Shown here piece after piece: positions 1 through 9,918 of a stretch of DNA of 64,000 nt. The translations under genes were made by a program, and so were the position numbers. The stretch is taken from assembly GCA_047967505.1 (NCBI GenBank), contig CM106538.1. One strand, written 5' to 3'. This stretch comes from Dipteris shenzhenensis. Taxonomy: Eukaryota; Polypodiophyta; Polypodiopsida; Gleicheniales. Each line of letters starts with the position of its first letter. Position 1 is the stretch's first letter. Under the pieces are notes generated by a model. That model saw nothing but the letters and a program-made list of their open reading frames with translations. It searched no databases and was not told the DNA's origin.

Positions 1-1000
1 TTTTTTTTGGGGGGGCGATAAAATAATGTTTAATTGAGTGAATAGTTTATTCATTAACACATATGGTTTGCATTCAATATCTTTACCAGTATTTGCTCAC
101 CCTGCAAGTCATCTCTATATCGTTGTTCCCCACATTTCAGACAACTAGCCAAATCTCCATGCTCACGACGAAAGAGAATACAGTCATTACGGCAAGCATG
201 GATGGTATCATAAGCCATACCCACCGTTGTTAGCATCTTCTTTGCTTCATCTCTTGATGCGGGCATGGTATTTGGTGCAGGCAACATCTTCTGGAGCAAC
301 CTATCACAATTCAAACATACATAGGCTTCAAATAATGATGATTCGGTACACTAATCCATACATGATGATTCTCAAAACAAACAATATCCAAATGATGAGT
401 CAAATTAATGCAGGAGCTAACCTCATTAAGGCCGAGACACTTGTATCCGACCACCCATACTTTGCTTGCAGATTCAAGATTGAGAGACAAGCATGTAGTT
501 TAGACATCCTAGCACCCTGGTACAACTGTGTTGATTGCAACTCTCACATTTTGACCTCAGACTCTAACATCACGTGTACATGGGATGTAGTGCCCCTAAA
601 AATAGAATCCATCATGTCGACCATACCCTCATCATCATTTGGGAGACTATAGTCGTGCTCAAAGTGTGAAGGTATATGCGTACCCTCGTCAGCCTCCTCA
701 TCCTATTTTAAGATTTTGTGTAAATATAAGATCTTGTCTCAAGTTTTCGTATCATAATGGTATCCAATATTAACCACAAACTCAAATAGCTTTGACTTAC
801 CGATAATCCATCAACACGTGCAACACCAACAGTGGGTACTGGTTCGGGCTCCTCCCCATACATCTACAAGTGGCGCATGATAATACGACGTTAATATCGT
901 ACTTCTCGCTTGCAATGAGTGCAATGACAATACAACCTCTCCGTAAGCCACTTTGTGCTCCTGGGCGTTGGCACATCATCTGATGAGCTTCCACTCATCC
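1..1000 (-). pseudogene. CACTA TNP2-type transposase, N-terminal part (partial)
   Basis: TNP2 proteins cut and join the ends of CACTA elements in the nucleus. The open piece at 54-314 has the conserved TNP2 block: AKKML, then HACRNDCILFRRE, then a C-x2-C followed by RYR. Reading upstream (toward higher coordinates), another frame gives a DDEGMVDMMDSIFRG-like acidic stretch at about 570-690, and a third gives an HCxxCK-type motif near 870-930, as in N-terminal parts of CACTA transposases. The pieces are in different frames or are separated by stops, so introns or decay break the gene. The catalytic core would lie left of the window. No start codon can be assigned with confidence; ATGs near 985-1000 are candidates. 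Confidence 0.7.
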
Positions 1001-1115
1001 CTTCCATGTGCACACTTCTAATCACAACATAAGTTGCAAGGAAATCTATTAACAGTAATAAAATAGCCACCTATGAGCTTCTTTTTTCGCTTTTAATAAT
1101 AAGTGCCCTGAAACG

Positions 1116-1191
1116 TCTCTATATAGCGATGTTTTGCTCTGTTCCATCGATATATAGCGATGATTTGCTCTGTTCCATCGCTATATAGCGA
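1116..1191. repeat. Three 31-bp units carrying the palindrome TCGCTATATAGCGA
   Basis: Units start at 1116, 1147 and 1178. The third is the perfect 14-bp palindrome TCGCTATATAGCGA; the first two differ from it by one base each. The spacer ATGTTTTGCTCTGTTCCA is nearly repeated. The same palindrome occurs twice at 5599-5638 near the CACTA terminus. The cluster lies between the two divergent CACTA genes. By analogy with TNPA-binding subterminal motifs of En/Spm, these may be transposase-binding sites; that is inference. Confidence 0.75.
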
Positions 1192-1199
1192 CGTTGTGG

Positions 1200-1859
1200 G
1201 CTAAAACCTGAAGCCCCGCAACGCGGCGCTTTCTTTAGCATCTCTGTTGTGGGAAAACCAATCTCTCCTCCCACCTTATATCCGACGACCTCGCTCTCCT
1301 CCTCTCTATTCTCCACTCCTCACCACTATTCAACCCCTCTCCTAACACGTGCTCCCTCTCCACCCTTCTCCCTCTTTACTTATATGAAAAGAAGTTTTTC
1401 AAGAAGGTGAGTCTCTTTAAGCAATGTAGGTTCGTTTTTTGTGAGATTTCGTTTTGTGAGTGTTGAAGCACTTTCTCCTTGTATTGCTAAGGCTATATGC
1501 TAGTTTTCATGCTTGATTTTCAAGGGCTAAAGACAAAAAACGAGATTTTGTGAAAAGAAGAAGACTCGCCTCTTCTAGTCTTTTTGGTATTTCTCTTTCT
1601 CCTTGTTTGTAGGCTTATGCTTTCTCCATGTTTGTAGGCTTATGCTTGTCTCCTCAATCCAATCCCTTTGAGAAGTTGCTTCTTTAAACTCCTCCTTCCT
1701 CTAACTAGTTATTTGAAAAATGGTATGTTTTCTCTCTTTTGTAGGGCGAGTCCACAAAACACCGAGCGGGACTATTCCAAGTAAAAAAAGCGCTTCCTCT
1801 TTTTTCCTTTTGTTATTTTTATTATTTGCATTGGCCTGTAGCTAGCGCGTTAAGCGCTA
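1200..1859. other. Region between the divergent CACTA genes
   Basis: No coding sequence recognised. The stretch is pyrimidine-rich and has several GT..AG-like exon/intron borders (for example around 1400-1450 and 1690-1745), so it may hold 5' untranslated exons of the + strand CACTA gene. This is inferred from position only. Confidence 0.3.
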
Positions 1860-1862
1860 GCT
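1840..1862. other. Perfect 9-bp stem hairpin
   Basis: AGCTAGCGC at 1840-1848 and its exact complement GCGCTAGCT at 1854-1862 flank the loop GTTAA. It lies just before the pyrimidine minisatellite. No terminator role is implied in a plant context. Confidence 0.6.
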
Positions 1863-3730
1863 GCAATGATGGGCATAGGAACCCTCTCTTCCCCTCTCTT
1901 CCCCTATTCCCTCTTCTTTCTCTCTCTTTTTCCCCTCTCTTCCCCTATTCCCTCTTCTTTCCCTCCCTTCCTCTCTTCCTTCTCTTCCTTTTCCCTCTTC
2001 TTTATCCCTTCATTCAATCTCTTTTTCCCCTCTTCCTCCTTTCCTTCTCTTCTTTTTTCACTCTTTCAATGGCCTGCCCCCCTCTTCCTTCTCTTATGTT
2101 TATGCTCTTTTTCCCTCTTTCATCCCCTCTTTCAATCTCTTTTCCTCTCTCTTTCCCCTCCCTATGCATATCCTTCTCCTTTCTTTCTCTTCTTTTCTCC
2201 TCTCTTTTTCTCTTCTTTTCATAAGCATATGCCTATGCATGTCCTTCTCCTTCTCCTTCTCCTTCTCCTTCTTCTTCTCCTTCTCCTTCTCTCTTCTTTC
2301 TTTTATGCTTATGCATAAGAATAAGCATATCCTTTCCTTCCCTTTCTCTTATGCTTATGCTCTTTTCCCCTCTTCCTCCTTTCCTTCTCTTCTTTTTTCA
2401 CTCTTTCAATGGCTTGCCCCCCTCTTCCTTCTCTTATGTTTATGCTCTTTTTCCCTCTTCTTTTTTCCCTCTTTCATCCCCTCTTTCAATTTGCTTTTCC
2501 TCTCTCTTTCCTCCTCTCTTTCCCCTCTCTCTTTTCCTCTCTTTTTCTCTTCTTTTCATAAGCATATGCCTATGCATGTCCTTCTCCTTCTCCTTCTCCT
2601 TCTCCTTCTCTCTTCTTTCTCTTATGCTTATGCATAAGAATAAGCATATCCTTTCCTTCCCTTTCTCTTATGCTTATGCTCTTTTTCCCTCTTCCTTCTC
2701 TTATGCTTATGCATGAGCATATGTCTCCTTCTCCTCTTTTCCTCTCTCCTTCTCCTTCTCCTTCTCCTTTCCTTCTCTTCTTTTTTTCCTCACTCTTTCT
2801 CTTCTTTTCATAAGCATATGCCTATGCATATCCTTCTCCTTCTCCTTCTCTTCTTTTTCCTCTCTTTTTCTCTTCTTTTCATAAGCATATGCCTATGCAT
2901 GTCCATCTCCTTCTCCTTCTCTCTTCCTTCTCTTATCCTTATGCTTATGCATGAGCATATGTCTCTTTCTCCTCTTCTCCTCTCTCCCTCTCCTTCTCCT
3001 TCTCCTTCTCCTTTCCTTCTTTCAATCTCTTTTTTTCCTCTTCCTCCTTTCCTTCTCTCATGAGCATGTCTCATTTTCCTCTTTTCCTCTCTCTTTCTCC
3101 CCCTCTTCCCCCTCTTTCGATCTCTTTACATAAGCATATATATTTGCCTATGCTTAATTTTTCTCTCTTTTTCTTTTATGCTCATATGCTCATGCATAAG
3201 AATAAAGCATATCCTTTCTCTCTTCTTTCTCTTATGCTTATGCTCTTTTTCCCTCTTCTTGCTCTTATGCTTATGCTTATGCATGAGCATATGTCTCCTT
3301 CTCCTCTTTTCCTCTCTCCTTCTCCTTCTCCTTCTTCTTCCCTTCTCTTCTTTTCTCCTCACTCTTTCGAGATCTTCTTTTCATAAGCATATGCCTATGC
3401 CTATGCCTATGCATATCCTTCTCCTTTCTTTTTCTTCCTTTTCTCTTCTTTTCATCAGCATATGCCTATGCATGACCTTCTCCTTCTCCTTCTCCTTCTC
3501 CTTCTCCTTCTCCTTTCTTTCTCTTCTTTTTTCCTCTCTTCTTTCTCTTCTTCTTCTCCTTCTCTCTTCTTTCTCTTCTCCTTCTCCTTCTCCTTCTCTC
3601 TTCTTTCTCTTCTTTTTTCCTCCTTCTCTCTCCTTTCTCTTCTCTCTTCCTCTCTTTTTGTCTTCTTTTCATAAGGAGTTCATAAGCATATGCCTATGCC
3701 TGTGTTTGTTTTTTGTTTTTTTTTTTTTTT
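1863..3730. repeat. Pyrimidine-rich compound minisatellite with AAGCATATGCCTATGCAT units
   Basis: About 1.85 kb made of CTT/CTC/TTCTCC runs punctuated by about seven copies of AAGCATATGCCTATGCAT (near 2221, 2559, 2813, 2881, 3387, 3457, 3680) and by near-inverse copies such as TTATGCTTATGCATAAG. Long Ser/Leu/Phe-only reading frames over it are by-products of the composition. It probably lies in an intron or leader of the CACTA + strand gene. Confidence 0.9.
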
Positions 3731-3739
3731 TGGTCTACG

Positions 3740-5280
3740 TTAGACATGGGAGCACGTTCGACAAGTACGGGCAGCCTTGCAGGAGGAGACATCACATTCT
3801 CTATTCTCCAGAGGACTTTGATTCCTCTCAAGCGACACCTCAGGGGCCTACCCAAACGACTACCCCTGGCCTGACTCCTCTCGGACGTAGCACTGCGACT
3901 ATGGCCTGACTCCTCTCAGACATAGCACTGCGACTACCCCTCGGGGAACTCCTTTGCTAGTAACCCATGGCTTTGTCGAGAGTCCCGACGAGTTTTTAGC
4001 ATAGATGACCGATGAGGAGGTAGCAAGATTCTTCTCTCTGCTATCTCAGAGGACCTCAGCAATTCCCTCTCTTAGACCGACGGCTGGACCTACTGCCCAG
4101 CTGTCCCCTCATGCCCCTTCGACCGAGGAGTTATCACCTGTGCGTGCCTATCATAAGGAAAGGAAGAGTAGGAGGGGCCGCTTATGTTGTGCTGACTCGG
4201 GAGATGTAGACAAGTCAGCACACTCACATCCCTACAGGTCTCCACTTGGTCCCGAGACACAGTATCAATCAGGTCCCTTGCCCTCTCTTACTCCCACTGC
4301 TACTCCTCGCTTCAGAAGCGCTCGCACAACGTCCACTCGCTTTGACTCTGCCATTAAAATGAGTCCTCCTTACCCAGTCGAGGACCTCTCCTATCAAATC
4401 ACGGCTACCGAAGAGATAATAGAAAATAGAAAGGGCAAAGCAATGATGGCCACCATGAGGCGGTTGATGAGCCACCACTTTAAGAGCAGCATTGCTACTG
4501 ATTGGCGGTATCAAGATGACCAAAAGAAGCAAGCGATCATCGATGAATTAAAAGAAAAATACCCTAACCCACCAAATTGGGAGTTCAATGAGAATTACAT
4601 ATGAGAGCGCATGGGTTTGGTCTTGAAGCATCGTAGATAAACCTTGCGTACTTCCATTGCAAAGGGGATGGCTAAACCCAGGTGGGCAAACAAAGCTTAT
4701 TGGAAGTTCTTCAAGAAGCAGAATAGGGACCATCTCGAAATGTTCAAGGGTCAGAGGAGGGCTGCAAGGAGATGGTTGGACGCCGTAGGTACTTTGCACT
4801 TTGGTGCAGGCAGACGGTTGGCATTCGAGGCAACCGTGGTAAGTCTACTTCTTCTCATTTAATGTATTGTTCTATTTTTTTTTACTACATATTACATGCA
4901 CTTTATCTAACTCTCATAAATTGGGTCCACAGCAAGCTACGATATAGATGCAGAGATGCAACGTGCGTTTCACATAGGAACAAAGCCATGGTTTATTGAG
5001 CAGGAGGCAATGGGAGCGATGGTCGATTGGGCAGAGGTGGTTGCTCACACGATATTAGTCTACTCCTACTTGTAATCTCACTTTTTAAATTGTTTTATTC
5101 TTTAAGTCAATCTAATTTTCAATTAATATGGTTTCACTCTTAGGGTCAAAGCTCGAGCGTCCCATCACCGGAGGCGAGCGATCACGAGGGCCAAGAATCA
5201 GGCACAGCTCATGAGGACCAAGGATTAGGCTAGCAAGACGAGGACAAGGAGGACGACGACGATTCGAATGAGTAGTAGTA
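3740..5280 (+). pseudogene. Second CACTA gene (plant-transposase/TNPA-like accessory protein), broken
   Basis: The longest piece, 4005-4604 (199 codons), begins MTDEEVARFF and ends PNPPNWEFNENYI. It continues in frame past a TGA and a TAA into 4644-4838, with the block AKPRWANKAYWKFFKKQNRD and then FKGQRRAARRW. At 4839 there is a GTAAGT donor, and an acceptor (CCACAG) ends at 4932; the next piece contains TKPWFIEQEAMGAMVDW. A final acidic Ser/Glu-rich tail follows at about 5145-5270. This layout resembles the second, DNA-binding gene of plant CACTA elements (TNPA, Pfam plant transposase family); that is family-level inference. Two in-frame stops mark decay. Confidence 0.6.
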
Positions 5281-5522
5281 GCAGTAGTTGTAGTAGTAGT
5301 TTGCATATACTTCGCCATGTATATCATTTTGTATATCGGCTCGTTTGAGCGATTTTGTATCACCCTTTTCAAAAGGGTAATTTTATAACAAACAATGTTG
5401 TATATCTTCGACATGTATATGCTTTTGTTGCTCGATCATTTCATTTGAGCGATTTTGTATCACCCTTTTCGCAAGGGAAATTTTGTAATAAAAAACTTTT
5501 TTTTGTAATTATCAAAAAAAAA

Positions 5523-5574
5523 CATTAGTGGGGTAAAATAGGGCTTGCTATGGCCCTGTTTAGCCCCACTAATG
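5523..5574. other. 22-bp stem-loop near the CACTA terminus
   Basis: Arms 5523-5544 and 5553-5574 pair with three mismatches around the 8-nt loop TTGCTATG. The arms begin CATTAGTGGGG and end CCCCACTAATG. Subterminal hairpins are common in CACTA elements. Confidence 0.7.
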
Positions 5575-5598
5575 CTTCTTTTTTAGTTTTGTTAATTG

Positions 5599-5638
5599 TC
5601 GCTATATAGCGATGTTTACCAGTGTCGCTATATAGCGA
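5599..5638. repeat. Two subterminal copies of TCGCTATATAGCGA
   Basis: Perfect palindromes at 5599-5612 and 5625-5638, 26 bp apart, followed by a partial TAGCGACC at about 5646. They lie about 130-170 bp inside the CACTA terminus, the usual place for transposase-binding repeats. Confidence 0.8.
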
Positions 5639-5750
5639 TGCTTACATAGCGACCGTTCTTCTCCTACGATTATAACAACATTAATAACGACCTTTGCGCT
5701 CGTTTTTTTTTTTTATTAGTGTAAAAAACATCGGTATTTTTGTCGAAAAA

Positions 5751-5769
5751 GGGCCTATGCCTTGTAGTG
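5751..5769 (-). repeat. CACTA terminal inverted repeat, right end
   Basis: Read on the - strand the end is CACTACAAGGCATAGGCCC. The partner repeat should lie left of the window. Confidence 0.8.
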
Positions 5770-5772
5770 TCT

Positions 5773-5925
5773 CCTTCTTGCTTGCTTAGTAACAAAGTTA
5801 CTATTTTCTTGATATGCATCCTTCCTAGGTAGGAGAAAACACCTCCATTGGAGTAATATCATGGGCCCTATTCTAATAAAGCTAGGCCCAAAAATCCCCA
5901 CCTCTTACAATTTGGAAGCAACACT
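5773..5925. repeat. Direct repeat, copy 1 (about 150 bp)
   Basis: Contains TTGATATGCATCCTTCCTAGG, ACACCTCCATTGGAGTAA and TTTGGAAGCAACA-like blocks in the same order as copy 2 at 6468-6630. The CACTA end lies directly at its left border. Confidence 0.75.
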
Positions 5926-6467
5926 TCATATGAATATATATATGAAATACAATACAATTTATATATACAAAATACAATACAATTTATCTCAAATGAATAG
6001 GAGGGCATAACTTTCCTTTCCTATTAAATTGTTCATTAGTAGAAGGTACACTAACACCTTTGTAAGAAAACTTCTCATCTCTTAGAAGAATGTACATGTG
6101 ATCTCTCTTATTGTTAGCAAATTGTAACATGTGAATTTTCCCAATGTTTACCTCACTTTTGCTATATCCTAATATCTATCTTCCTTACATTCAACCATGT
6201 TTAATTATCCATCCATGATAACAATATTTCTAAATCAAGATTAGATTACATTTACCAAAGCCATTGCTAGTGTGAATATTGCATTGTCCACACAATCGAT
6301 TTGCAATCAAGTTTTGACATTAGTTGATCAGATCTCATGTGATAAGCTAGACAAGTATTTAATTCTCATGATAGTGTAGAACAAGTATGTATTTGATGTG
6401 ATCAAAGAATTTACAAAATCTCTTTGAAATTGAAATTCATGGTTGAAAATAGTATGACTCGCCTCCA
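5926..6467. other. Non-genic AT-rich DNA between the direct repeats
   Basis: No coding sequence recognised. A short duplication of AAATACAATACAATTTAT occurs near 5945-5990. Confidence 0.6.
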
Positions 6468-6630
6468 CTCTCCTCCTTACTTACTTAGTAACAAAGTTGC
6501 CCTTTTCTTGATATGCATCCTTCCTAGGTAAAAGAAAACACCTCCATTGGAGTAACATCAAGCTAGGCACTCTTCTAATAAAGCTAGACCAAATCCCCAC
6601 CGCTTATAGTTTGGAAGCAACAATTCAAGT
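6468..6630. repeat. Direct repeat, copy 2 (about 150 bp)
   Basis: Second copy of the 5773-5925 block with scattered substitutions, about 695 bp downstream. Confidence 0.75.
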
Positions 6631-7389
6631 ATTGATCCTTGATTTTTTTTAAGGATAGAGAAGATAAGAGAACTGTGCTAGGGTCATCTTTTTATCATGC
6701 TTTCTAATCGATGTTTGCTAGTGGGTCATTAGGAAAAAAGGGAACTCATTTTGGGGCCCTATAAGAAATTCGCTATTTTTTTATTTTTCTTTATTCCAAA
6801 ATCTACAAAATGAACTGGCATTAAATGCTTCTATCATATTCTCTCTTTAAAGCGGGTTTAGCCTAGTCTTGACTCATTCTGACAATAGATTTTTGTGTTA
6901 GAATCCCATAATTAATGTTTAAGAATCTTTGTTTTTCAAATTTTTAAACCTTCACATGAAACATAAACATGGACTTATCACGATAAATATGGACTTATCA
7001 TTGTTGACTTATGTAGGCCGCAAGATTCTATGGTTAGAAACTCATAACTAACCCTTAACAATCTGTGTTTTTTTAATTTTTAAACATCCCCATGAAGGTT
7101 AACATGGATTTATTGCAGTAAGTCCATTGCTAACACTTTGTTTTATAAAATTTGATGAGGGTATGAAGCAATGAAACAAGTTGCTCAAAAAAATGGCAAC
7201 ATGTGACCACACCACCAAAGAGCAATCCATCAAGAAGAGACTTTACCATCTCCATATCAATTTAGAAGAAGAGTATGCACCTGTGCAAAATGGACGGAAG
7301 GGTCCATAAGTAGGTGCAATGCAAAGAGAGAACATGAGGATAGAAGTCTTATAGCATATTGATTTATGGTGTGATGGAAGCATTTACCC
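6631..7389. other. Non-genic AT-rich DNA
   Basis: No reading frame with recognisable content. An imperfect repeat with ACATGGACTTATCA occurs near 6965-7000. Confidence 0.5.
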
Positions 7390-9480
7390 AAAATGTCCAA
7401 TTAAAAACTTTACTCCTCCATTTTCCAATCCGACAATACTACTGAAGTTTGTGGGTGATGGCAATAAGGGCCTCCTTGGATATGTCAAAGCTCAATCTAC
7501 AGCCACGAAAATGTACAAAGGCTTGTACCAACAAGAGATGGGAATGAAATTGCAATCGATAGCAAAAGGCTCTAAATTGAAAGAGCAGCTACAGAAAGAA
7601 ACTAAGGAACACATGATGACAAAGAAGATGTTGAGGAAAGCTAGAAGAAAAGCCATACCCTTAGGAGATAGACTTAGAAATAGAAAAAAATTTAACCTTG
7701 CGAATTTGAAAGCTGGCAATGGAGGATGCAAGTGCAGAGTTCAGGAGGCAAGGTAAGTCTTCTTTTGCTTTTACAATTTTGACACAAAGATGATGATTAC
7801 TCGACTATAACAGCAATTGATCTTAGGAAAACTCTTTTTTTTGTACTTGTTGTAGGAAAATTCTTGAGCCTCAAAAAGAAAATGTTGATCCTAATTCCCC
7901 TCTAGTAAAAAAAATGAAAGGTTTACTACTGTCAACTACAATTGCGAAAAGTATGCTAGATGAGAAAAATTTTTAAACAATTAAACACAATGTTGTGCAA
8001 CGGTTTGTAGATAGAAACAAAGTTGATGTGAACGTAATCCAAGGTGCACTCAACGAGAGTGGAGTGAGCAAGAAGGTTACACTTCCATTTTCAATACAGT
8101 ATCAACCACCTTGAAAGATCAGAGGATAAAGCATGTGCTCTTGCCGATGCCTATAGAAGTGTGGAAGTTAAGAGGCCTACTCAACCAACAAGTAGATGAT
8201 TATATTGAAACTTGTAAGGATTTTGAAGGAGTGTACAAAAGTGACAAGGGGACCACTATATATAACTCTTTTAACAACATTTTTTTGGATCTTCAACACG
8301 TGGAAAGGAGAATGGTTGAGTTTTACGATATCACATTTGAAGAGTGCCAGGGGCTTCTAAATTTTGTTATAAAGTTGGACGAATGTGAAATTATCAAGGA
8401 GAAAAAGATTGAACGAGTGACAACTACTCTAATGAACAAAGCTCTGGATCCCTCAATTACAACAGCAGACTCAAACACCTCAGTGTGCAATTAGAAAAGC
8501 ACATTTGGTGGCTAGGCACATTTAAGGTAAGCACACACTTGGATTGAAAGTGGTTTTTTTTTAAGTATAATGTATTTATTAATATTTGAATCTTCAATTT
8601 TATTTTCAATGTCAGGTTAAGATAGAGGACCACCAAACTCTTGATTGGGTATTCCAATGCACAAAAATACCTATGAATTATTAAAGATCAAGTTCAAGGA
8701 GGGTATCTACATGTTGATGGCAAAGGTGATTTCCAGGTTGATTGGCATATGGTAGGCAACCTTAAGACCCTCAAGTGTATGTTCAACATAAGCAAAGGAC
8801 GTAATTCAAAATCTCCATGTCTTTATTGCAAGGAGCCAGCATATGTCATGGATCCCAAATGGTGGAGGGGGGGGTGGAGGAAAGCACCTAACAGAGATAG
8901 GTCGATCCAAATTTCAAAGTAGTTCTTGATATCTTTTTGTGTAGTGTACATATACGCACATTGAACATTTTATGTTGGATCATTAAGAAGCTTGTATTTT
9001 TGTACATTGGTTTTGCCTAGAAGCTTCATCCTAAAAAACATAAGAAGGAGGCACTTCAAGCAATCGAGAAAGTATTGTCGAACATTGGTCTCCATGAAGG
9101 AGACGTTCATATCACAACAGATCTGAAAAAATCAAAAAATGGAATGGGAGTGCTCATGAAGCCATCTATTGGTGGAGTGAAGTCTAGAAGGTTTCTATCA
9201 TAGCCATAGGGTGAAAGAAAACCAAGCAGACAATCATGCTATGTTTCAAGAGTGCAGTATGGCATTTGTAGGCATGTACACAATGCAATTAGACATCATA
9301 TAGCATACAGAATTGCACGAATTGCTAAAACAGCAGTATGGAAAATATTAGAAAAAATTTTCATAATTTTTGACAAACAGACTTGGACCAAGAATGATCA
9401 CCATGCATTGGATGAGGAACTGAATACTTTTAGAAAATCAATGAAAGAAGCTTGGATAGCTTGCAACATAACACATTACA
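7390..9480 (+). pseudogene. Unrecognised multi-piece protein, possibly a transposon protein
   Basis: Pieces on one strand, in changing frames, read as one protein family. At 7451-7756 is a Lys/Arg-rich, coiled-coil-like piece (KGSKLKEQLQKETKEH), followed by GTAAGT at about 7752. At 8111-8494 is a 127-codon piece with VWKLRGLLNQQVDDYIETC. At about 8655-8900 is MLMAKGDFQVDWHMVGNLK followed by ISKGRNSKSPCLYCKEPA with a C-x2-C. At about 9010-9210 is KLHPKKHKKEALQAIEKVL, and 9252-9566 ends in EAWIACNITHYM. Acceptor-like sites before several pieces suggest introns; a run of nine G near 8870 suggests a frameshift. I do not recognise the family. The C-x2-C region and the surrounding repeats suggest a mobile-element protein, but that is a guess. 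Confidence 0.45.
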
Positions 9481-9776
9481 TGGTAATAAAATTTTATTAT
9501 TTTCTTTGTTATCTCTTAACAACAAATGTGAAGCACACTTTTGCATTGCATAGTATCTACATTTAGTAAAAATAAAAGCAATAGAGGAATAGGACTTCTA
9601 ATACAAACAGTGATGATTCTACCTAGTATAGGATTTTGCATCGACACAATCTGGGATGTGAAATCCAACCTCTTTTTTTGGATACTCTGTTTGGATCCCT
9701 TTGATCGAAAACGAAATACAATAGTTTATATTGATGAAGCTAAGAAATAATAGAATCAAAAGGATCCTCAAGAATG

Positions 9777-9918
9777 AGCTTAACAAAGTGATTTTGCTTG
9801 TCAGCCATATCTCTAGAGCCCAAAATCACTTTTTTAAGCACATTTTGAGGATTGTCCTTAAGAAAGTGATTTGGCCTGTTGGCAAGGCCTCCACATCCCA
9901 AAATCACTTTCGTAAGCA
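9777..9918. repeat. Two related hairpins of about 64 bp each
   Basis: Hairpin 1 (9777-9840) and hairpin 2 (9856-9918) each pair an AAGTGATTT arm with an AAATCACTT arm. The two stems share sequence with each other and with the hairpin at 10581-10648. They look like very short foldback elements. Confidence 0.65.

Larger units (their letters stand above)
1..5769. mobile_element. CACTA (En/Spm-type) DNA transposon, right part
   Basis: The right end reads, on the - strand, CACTACAAGGCATAGGCCC, which starts with the CACTACAAG typical of plant CACTA termini and ends at 5769. A TNP2-type transposase fragment lies on the - strand at the left and a second gene lies on the + strand at the right, so the two genes are divergent. 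Palindromic subterminal repeats sit just inside the terminus. The left terminus lies outside the window, so length and the 3-bp target duplication (right copy would be TCT at 5770-5772) cannot be checked. Both genes carry stops or frameshifts, so this copy is probably inactive. Confidence 0.8.

Noticed and set aside
1826-3909. Ser/Phe/Leu-rich frames resembling membrane proteins
   Set aside because: Produced by CTT/CTC microsatellites; only the end of the last one, after about 3740, may be real CACTA coding.
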